Source of the DNA: an uncultured bacterium
GTDB lineage: Bacteria > Bacteroidota > Bacteroidia > Bacteroidales > Bacteroidaceae
DNA length: 27,436 bases
Direction: 5' to 3'
Assembly (NCBI GenBank): GCA_905215345.1
Contig: CAJMPR010000034.1
Coordinates: forward strand, 1 to 27,436
Under the pieces are notes generated by a model. The model worked only from the letters and a program-made list of their open reading frames with translations, was not told where the DNA came from and made no database searches. The stretch's first letter is position 1. Each line of letters opens with the position of its first letter. Shown in pieces: positions 24,348-27,436 of the stretch. The position numbers and the translations under genes were made by a program.

Positions 24348-24383
24348 CGCAATTTTTAAGATACCATTTAAATGTAAAAACCT

Positions 24384-24767
24384 ATGACGAATATAAAGGA
24401 TAAGCCGGGGGGACGTCCGGCAAAGAAACGGATAGAGAAGCAGCAACGGGTAGTCAGCACGAAGCTGACCGAGTTGCAGTATTACGCCATCAGAAAGCGA
24501 GCCGGGGAAGCCGGGTTGCGTGTCAGTGAGTATGTCCGGCAGGCGGTTGTTTCGGCAGAGGTCATACCCCGGCTGAACAGGCAGGATGCGGACACCATCC
24601 GCAAGCTGGCAGGGGAAGCCAACAACATCAACCAGTTGGCGCATCGGGCAAATGCCGGAGGTTTCGCACTGGTGGCGGTGGAACTGGTGAAACTCAAAAA
24701 CAGGATTGTCGAAATTATAAACCAGTTGTCGGATGATTGGAAAAATAAAAAAGGGAAGCGGGTTTAA
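24384..24767 (+). CDS. mobC: MobC-type relaxosome protein (ribbon-helix-helix)
   Basis: A 127-aa basic DNA-binding protein. After a Lys/Arg/Gly-rich head (KPGGRPAKKR) comes a ribbon-helix-helix pattern: beta strand VVSTKLTELQ then helices YYAIRKRAGEAGLRVSEYVRQ (split at G). The C-terminal MobC part has the hallmark GEANNINQLAHRANAGG. MobC proteins bind oriT and help the relaxase open the strands at nic. It lies 36 bases after the oriT candidate and overlaps the relaxase gene by 35 bases in another frame, so translation of the two is likely coupled. Confidence 0.92.
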   Translation: MTNIKDKPGGRPAKKRIEKQQRVVSTKLTELQYYAIRKRAGEAGLRVSEYVRQAVVSAEVIPRLNRQDADTIRKLAGEANNINQLAHRANAGGFALVAVELVKLKNRIVEIINQLSDDWKNKKGKRV

Positions 24768-25659
24768 GGGTTGCGTAAACTATGTGTTGGGCAAGGAACA
24801 GGCGGCTTTGCTTCATGCGGACGGGGTATTGACGGAAAGCCGGGGAGATATAATCCGTAGCTTCTGTATGCAGACCGGGATGAATCCCGACTTGAAGAAG
24901 CCGGTCGGACATATTGCGCTAAGTTATTCGGCAGTGGATGCACCCAAATTGACAGACGAGAAGATGATACAACTTGCACAGGAGTATATGCGTGAAATGA
25001 AAATCACCGATACGCAGTATATCATTGTGCGCCATCAAGACCGGGAACATCCACATGTACATATCGTGTTCAATCGCATAGACAACAACGGCAAGACCAT
25101 TTCGGACAGGAACGATATGTACCGGAATGAACAGGTGTGCAAGAAACTGAAAGCCAAACACGGGCTTTATTTCGCCAAAGGAAAAGAGCAGGTGAAGCAG
25201 CACCGCTTGAAAGAACCGGACAAATCGAAATACGAGATTTACAACGCTGTAAAGAATGAAATTGGGAAGTCCAAGAACTGGCAGCAGTTACAGCAGCGGT
25301 TAGCGGAAAAGGGTATTACTATCCAATTCAAGTACAAGGGGCAAACGGGTGAGATACAAGGCATCTCCTTTTCCAAAGGTGAATACACGTTCAAGGGTTC
25401 GGAGATAGACCGCAGTTTTAGTTTCTCCAAACTGGATAAATGTTTTGGGGATGTAGGGCAGACGACAGTCGGAAGCAATAAGCAGGCGGTTACCGCACCT
25501 ATTCAGAAATCAGTATCAGCACCCGACAAAGCGGATAATTCTTTTATAACAGGTTTAGGCGGTCTGTTTTCCGGTTTGTCAGCCCCGGCTGATGAAATGC
25601 CCGATGATTCCTTTTTGAGAAAGAAGAAGAGAAAAAAGAAAAAACAACTAAAGTTATAA
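24733..25659 (+). CDS. MOBP-type relaxase / mobilization nuclease
   Basis: A 308-aa relaxase of the VirD2/MobA class that nicks oriT and stays bound to the 5' end. Motif I: GCVNYVLG with the probable catalytic Tyr at 17. Motif II: HIALSYSAVDAPKLT. Motif III: VRHQDREHPHVHIVFNRI (split as RHQD and HPHVH), with the histidines that coordinate the metal. The region after about 180 (KNWQQLQQRLAEKGITIQFKY) matches the C-terminal segment common in Bacteroides relaxases, and the end is a basic tail. It overlaps mobC and is 4 bases before the membrane protein gene: mobC, relaxase and membrane protein form an operon. Confidence 0.93.
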   Translation: MIGKIKKGSGFKGCVNYVLGKEQAALLHADGVLTESRGDIIRSFCMQTGMNPDLKKPVGHIALSYSAVDAPKLTDEKMIQLAQEYMREMKITDTQYIIVRHQDREHPHVHIVFNRIDNNGKTISDRNDMYRNEQVCKKLKAKHGLYFAKGKEQVKQHRLKEPDKSKYEIYNAVKNEIGKSKNWQQLQQRLAEKGITIQFKYKGQTGEIQGISFSKGEYTFKGSEIDRSFSFSKLDKCFGDVGQTTVGSNKQAVTAPIQKSVSAPDKADNSFITGLGGLFSGLSAPADEMPDDSFLRKKKRKKKKQLKL

Positions 25660-25663
25660 GCGT

Positions 25664-26383
25664 ATGGAGGAAAATTTGATTTTGGAGGGGCTTCTCTCAA
25701 TGGTTACTGAACTGAAAGAGAAGCAGGAAGCACAGGTAACGCCAGCCAGTCGGGAGGAAACTCTTGAAAGGCTGAACGCAATCGAACAGGCATTGTCGGA
25801 ACTGCACAGTAACCCTGCTGTTCCCGAAAAGGATTTGCAGGCTATTCGAAGCCAGCTTGACGATATAAGGAACAGGATGCAAAGTCAGCAGAAACATATC
25901 GAGGACACCAAGAAAATAGTATTGGAAACCTACCGTTGTTTCAAGGTAATGATTGATGCTTTGGGCTCTTGCAAGACGGATAAAGAGGAAGCTGCGCCCT
26001 TACCGCTCTATCAACGGATTTACAACAAGGTCGCTTCTTGGATTCGTCCGGGATTGTTCCTTTTTGCGGCAGTGCTGGTTATCTGTTCCGTTTCCATATT
26101 CTTGAATGTCCGTTTGGCTGAACGTATGCAGCAGTTACAGGACAATGATATGAAATACCGCTATTTGCTGATGCAAGGACAGGCAGACGGGGAATCTTTT
26201 GATATGCTGGAAAACAAGTTCAAGTGGCAACGGGATAACGGTTTTATCCAAAGTCTGACCGATTCAGTGATGGATTTTGAATACCGCATCCAAAAGCAGG
26301 CGGAAGCACTGGAACGTGCAAGGATGTTGAACGAGCAAGCCGAGCAACTAAAGGAAGAAGCCGATAAGTTGGTTAAGCCATAA
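25664..26383 (+). CDS. Coiled-coil membrane protein of the mobilization operon
   Basis: A 239-aa protein. Residues 1-100 form a long coiled coil (ETLERLNAIEQALSEL, LQAIRSQLDDIRNRMQ); one transmembrane helix is at about 124-144 (GLFLFAAVLVICSVSIFLNV); a second coiled coil closes the protein (QKQAEALERARMLNEQAEQL). No enzymatic motif. The position after the relaxase (4-base gap) and the topology suggest it helps dock the relaxosome to the membrane or to the helper coupling protein. Similar third genes occur in Bacteroides mob operons; no specific family is claimed. Confidence 0.75.
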   Translation: MEENLILEGLLSMVTELKEKQEAQVTPASREETLERLNAIEQALSELHSNPAVPEKDLQAIRSQLDDIRNRMQSQQKHIEDTKKIVLETYRCFKVMIDALGSCKTDKEEAAPLPLYQRIYNKVASWIRPGLFLFAAVLVICSVSIFLNVRLAERMQQLQDNDMKYRYLLMQGQADGESFDMLENKFKWQRDNGFIQSLTDSVMDFEYRIQKQAEALERARMLNEQAEQLKEEADKLVKP

Positions 26384-26389
26384 ATGGAG

Positions 26390-26431
26390 AAAGCCGGAAC
26401 GGATGAGACACATTCACCGTTTCGGCTTTTC
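26390..26431. terminator. Bidirectional terminator between mob operon and HTH gene
   Basis: AAAGCCG (26390-26396) plus AACGG pairs with CCGTT plus CGGCTTT (26423-26429), with one G-T pair between, a 14-nt loop and T runs on both strands. It lies between convergent genes. Confidence 0.85.
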
Positions 26432-26435
26432 AAAT

Positions 26436-26768
26436 TCACTTCTTTTTCTTCGTGCAGTGTTCTTTCTCGAACTTGTGCAATGTGGTTACGTTAAACCTTT
26501 CCTTGATGAACTCCCGGACATCGGAAGCCTTGTAATACACTTTTCCGCTGATTGTGAAGTATGGCAGCACACCGATAGCCCGGTAGCGTTGCAGGGTTTT
26601 GATACTTACTTTGAACAGTAGGCACAAGTCTTGATTATCCAACAGGTTATCATCTTCGGGCAATACCTTGTCTGCATTGCGCAGTACCCGTATGTCCTTG
26701 CAAAGTTCTTCCAGCTTGGCATATAATTTCTGCATCCATTCGCTGAACTCGTTATTTTCTATATACAT
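26436..26768 (-). CDS. Helix-turn-helix DNA-binding protein (HTH_17 type)
   Basis: A 110-aa protein. The N-terminal 40 residues are helical (FSEWMQKLYAKLEELCKDI). Residues about 42-95 are the MerR-like winged helix: LLDNQDLCLLFKVSIKTLQRYRAIGVLPYF, wing SGKVYYKASDVREFI. The tail is Lys-rich. It differs from the other small HTH protein of the element and is transcribed in the opposite direction. Proteins of this kind in Bacteroides conjugative and mobilizable elements serve as excision cofactors or regulators. A close-to-consensus -7 box (GAACTTTG on the minus strand) lies about 45 bases upstream. Confidence 0.85.
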   Translation of the reverse strand: MYIENNEFSEWMQKLYAKLEELCKDIRVLRNADKVLPEDDNLLDNQDLCLLFKVSIKTLQRYRAIGVLPYFTISGKVYYKASDVREFIKERFNVTTLHKFEKEHCTKKKK

Positions 26769-26889
26769 AGTCGCTTCATATTTCAGATTATACCTTTTGT
26801 AATTTGATGAAGCAAAGTTCAGAAAAAGAGTGCAAGGTAATTACGAGGGCGCACATGGAATCCATTATAAATAAATCGTAAATCGCTGA

Positions 26890-27285
26890 TTATCTATATC
26901 CTTTTTTATCGTGTTCTTTTCGGATAAGGTCTGCCAGTCCATTAAGAAATTCGGTAAGTTTGCCCGGTTTACGCTTTATTACATCCTCATGCTTTTGGTG
27001 GCAATCGTTTATTTTGATGTTGAACAACCATTCAAAACCTTTGGATAAGTCCACCAAGTAGGCAGGTTTCCCGTTCTGATATACGATGTTTTTGGAGAGG
27101 AATAGACCGCTTACCATTTCCATAATATTGATAAGGGCTGTTTTATCAGCGAGGTAGAGAGGGGAAAGTTTTTGTTTTTCAATCACCTGTTTGAGTTGTT
27201 CCGGATACTTGATACGCCATTCGATAAGGCATATTTCAGTGTTTAAAAGTTCTATCGCTTCATCAATAAGATGCAAATAGGGCAT
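26890..27285 (-). CDS. RteC-like regulatory protein, C-terminal part
   Basis: A 131-aa reading frame from the ATG at 27285 (MPYLHLIDEAIELL). The pattern KTALINIMEMVSGLF ... DLSKGFEWLFNIKIND ... KRKPGKLTEFLNGL is that of the C-terminal winged-helix domains of RteC, the regulator that activates excision genes in CTnDOT-type elements. RteC is normally much longer, so this is probably the back half of a broken gene. The same frame is open upstream without an ATG (a TTG at 27336), but that upstream frame translates to an unlikely hydrophobic stretch. A better upstream continuation is in another frame, entered through an A7 run at the start codon itself. Confidence 0.65.
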   Translation of the reverse strand: MPYLHLIDEAIELLNTEICLIEWRIKYPEQLKQVIEKQKLSPLYLADKTALINIMEMVSGLFLSKNIVYQNGKPAYLVDLSKGFEWLFNIKINDCHQKHEDVIKRKPGKLTEFLNGLADLIRKEHDKKGYR

Positions 27286-27436
27286 TTTTTTCTTGCTCAA
27301 ACCGTACACGGTACGATTTAAGACGATGCAAGCCAAAAGAAAAATAACGGAGCAATATGCTATAATCCTGTTCGTTGATACTGAAAGGGGCTGTCCAAAA
27401 AGTCGGATAGCCCCTTTTGCTATTGTTTATTTCGAT
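27263..27436 (-). pseudogene. Probable front part of the RteC-like gene in a shifted frame
   Basis: On the minus strand a frame open from the window edge translates to SINEQDYSILLRYFSFGLHR and then LKSYRVRFEQEKNALFASY before a TGA at 27263. Its composition is protein-like. Removing one base from the A7 run (27285-27291) would fuse it smoothly to the RteC-like frame as FEQEKMPYLHLIDEA. This suggests one gene with a +1 insertion in a homopolymer (mutation, phase variation or sequencing error), cut by the terminal repeat at about 27383. Confidence 0.5.
27384..27436. repeat. Terminal inverted repeat, right copy
   Basis: Exact reverse complement of bases 1-53. Here only the inner hairpin arms (AAAGGGGCT/AGCCCCTTT with TCC/GGA) are present; the outer CAATAG arm of the left copy has no partner. 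The upstream frame of the RteC-like gene runs into this repeat, as expected if an inserted repeat interrupts the gene. Confidence 0.9.

Larger units (their letters stand above)
19285..27383. mobile_element. Integrative mobilizable element, right end not reached
   Basis: A contiguous set of mobility genes: tyrosine recombinase, unknown 309-aa protein, excisionase-like HTH, helicase-like ATPase, primase, oriT candidate, MobC, relaxase, membrane mobilization protein, second HTH and RteC-like remnant. No conjugation (Tra/T4SS) genes are present, so it would depend on a helper element. The left limit is set just before the integrase operators; no duplicated att core was found, and the right end probably lies beyond the contig. 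No resistance or metabolic cargo is visible in the sequenced part. Confidence 0.8.

Overview
The window looks like a complete assembly contig of a gut Bacteroides (or very close relative). Evidence: Bacteroidetes promoter elements recur in front of genes (-7 box TAnnTTTG, once with a TTTG -33 box exactly 19 bp upstream), Shine-Dalgarno sequences are absent, intergenic DNA is AT-rich, and the gene set is typical (single-RRM RNA-binding protein, CBM20-CBM20-GH77 MalQ, B12-dependent NrdJ, MtaB, MCE protein beside a SPOR-type amidase). The first and last 53 bases are exact reverse complements, so both ends probably stop in copies of one genomic repeat.

Chromosomal part, about 1-19200. Minus strand: an RRM protein, a tiny Ala-rich lipoprotein and an acyl-CoA synthetase. 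Plus strand from a divergent promoter: mtaB (tRNA ms2t6A), a lipid A-type acyltransferase and a GT2 glycosyltransferase that overlaps it, then mgsA. Minus strand: folB, malQ and class II ribonucleotide reductase nrdJ. A nitroreductase is divergent from nrdJ. It converges on dnaA, behind which lie an MCE-domain lipid transport protein and an N-acetylmuramoyl-L-alanine amidase (minus). A bile-acid/sodium-symporter-like membrane protein is divergent from the amidase. This part is ordinary housekeeping DNA, but it carries several strong palindromes: a perfect 26-bp hairpin at 7311-7365, a long imperfect inverted repeat at 6071-6178, and two operator-like repeats at 18042-18105.

Accessory part, about 19285 to the right end: an integrative mobilizable element without visible cargo. 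Order: tyrosine recombinase whose promoter is wrapped in two nested inverted repeats; a 309-aa protein of unknown function; a small excisionase-like helix-turn-helix protein; a RecA-fold helicase-like ATPase; repeated sequence that may be an origin; a Toprim primase; a multi-hairpin oriT candidate; a MobC-type ribbon-helix-helix protein; a MOBP-type relaxase; a coiled-coil membrane protein; then on the minus strand a second helix-turn-helix protein and an RteC-like protein that seems frameshifted at an A7 run and cut at the contig edge. The likely plan is: integrase plus small HTH protein for integration and excision, helicase plus primase for copying the excised circle, MobC plus relaxase at oriT for transfer with a helper conjugation apparatus, and HTH plus RteC-like proteins for control. 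The helicase-to-mob block is visibly richer in G+C than the integrase and the 309-aa gene, suggesting a mosaic. No attachment-site duplication, tRNA, rRNA, CRISPR array or intact insertion-sequence transposase was found. All statements come from reading the sequence; no database search was run.
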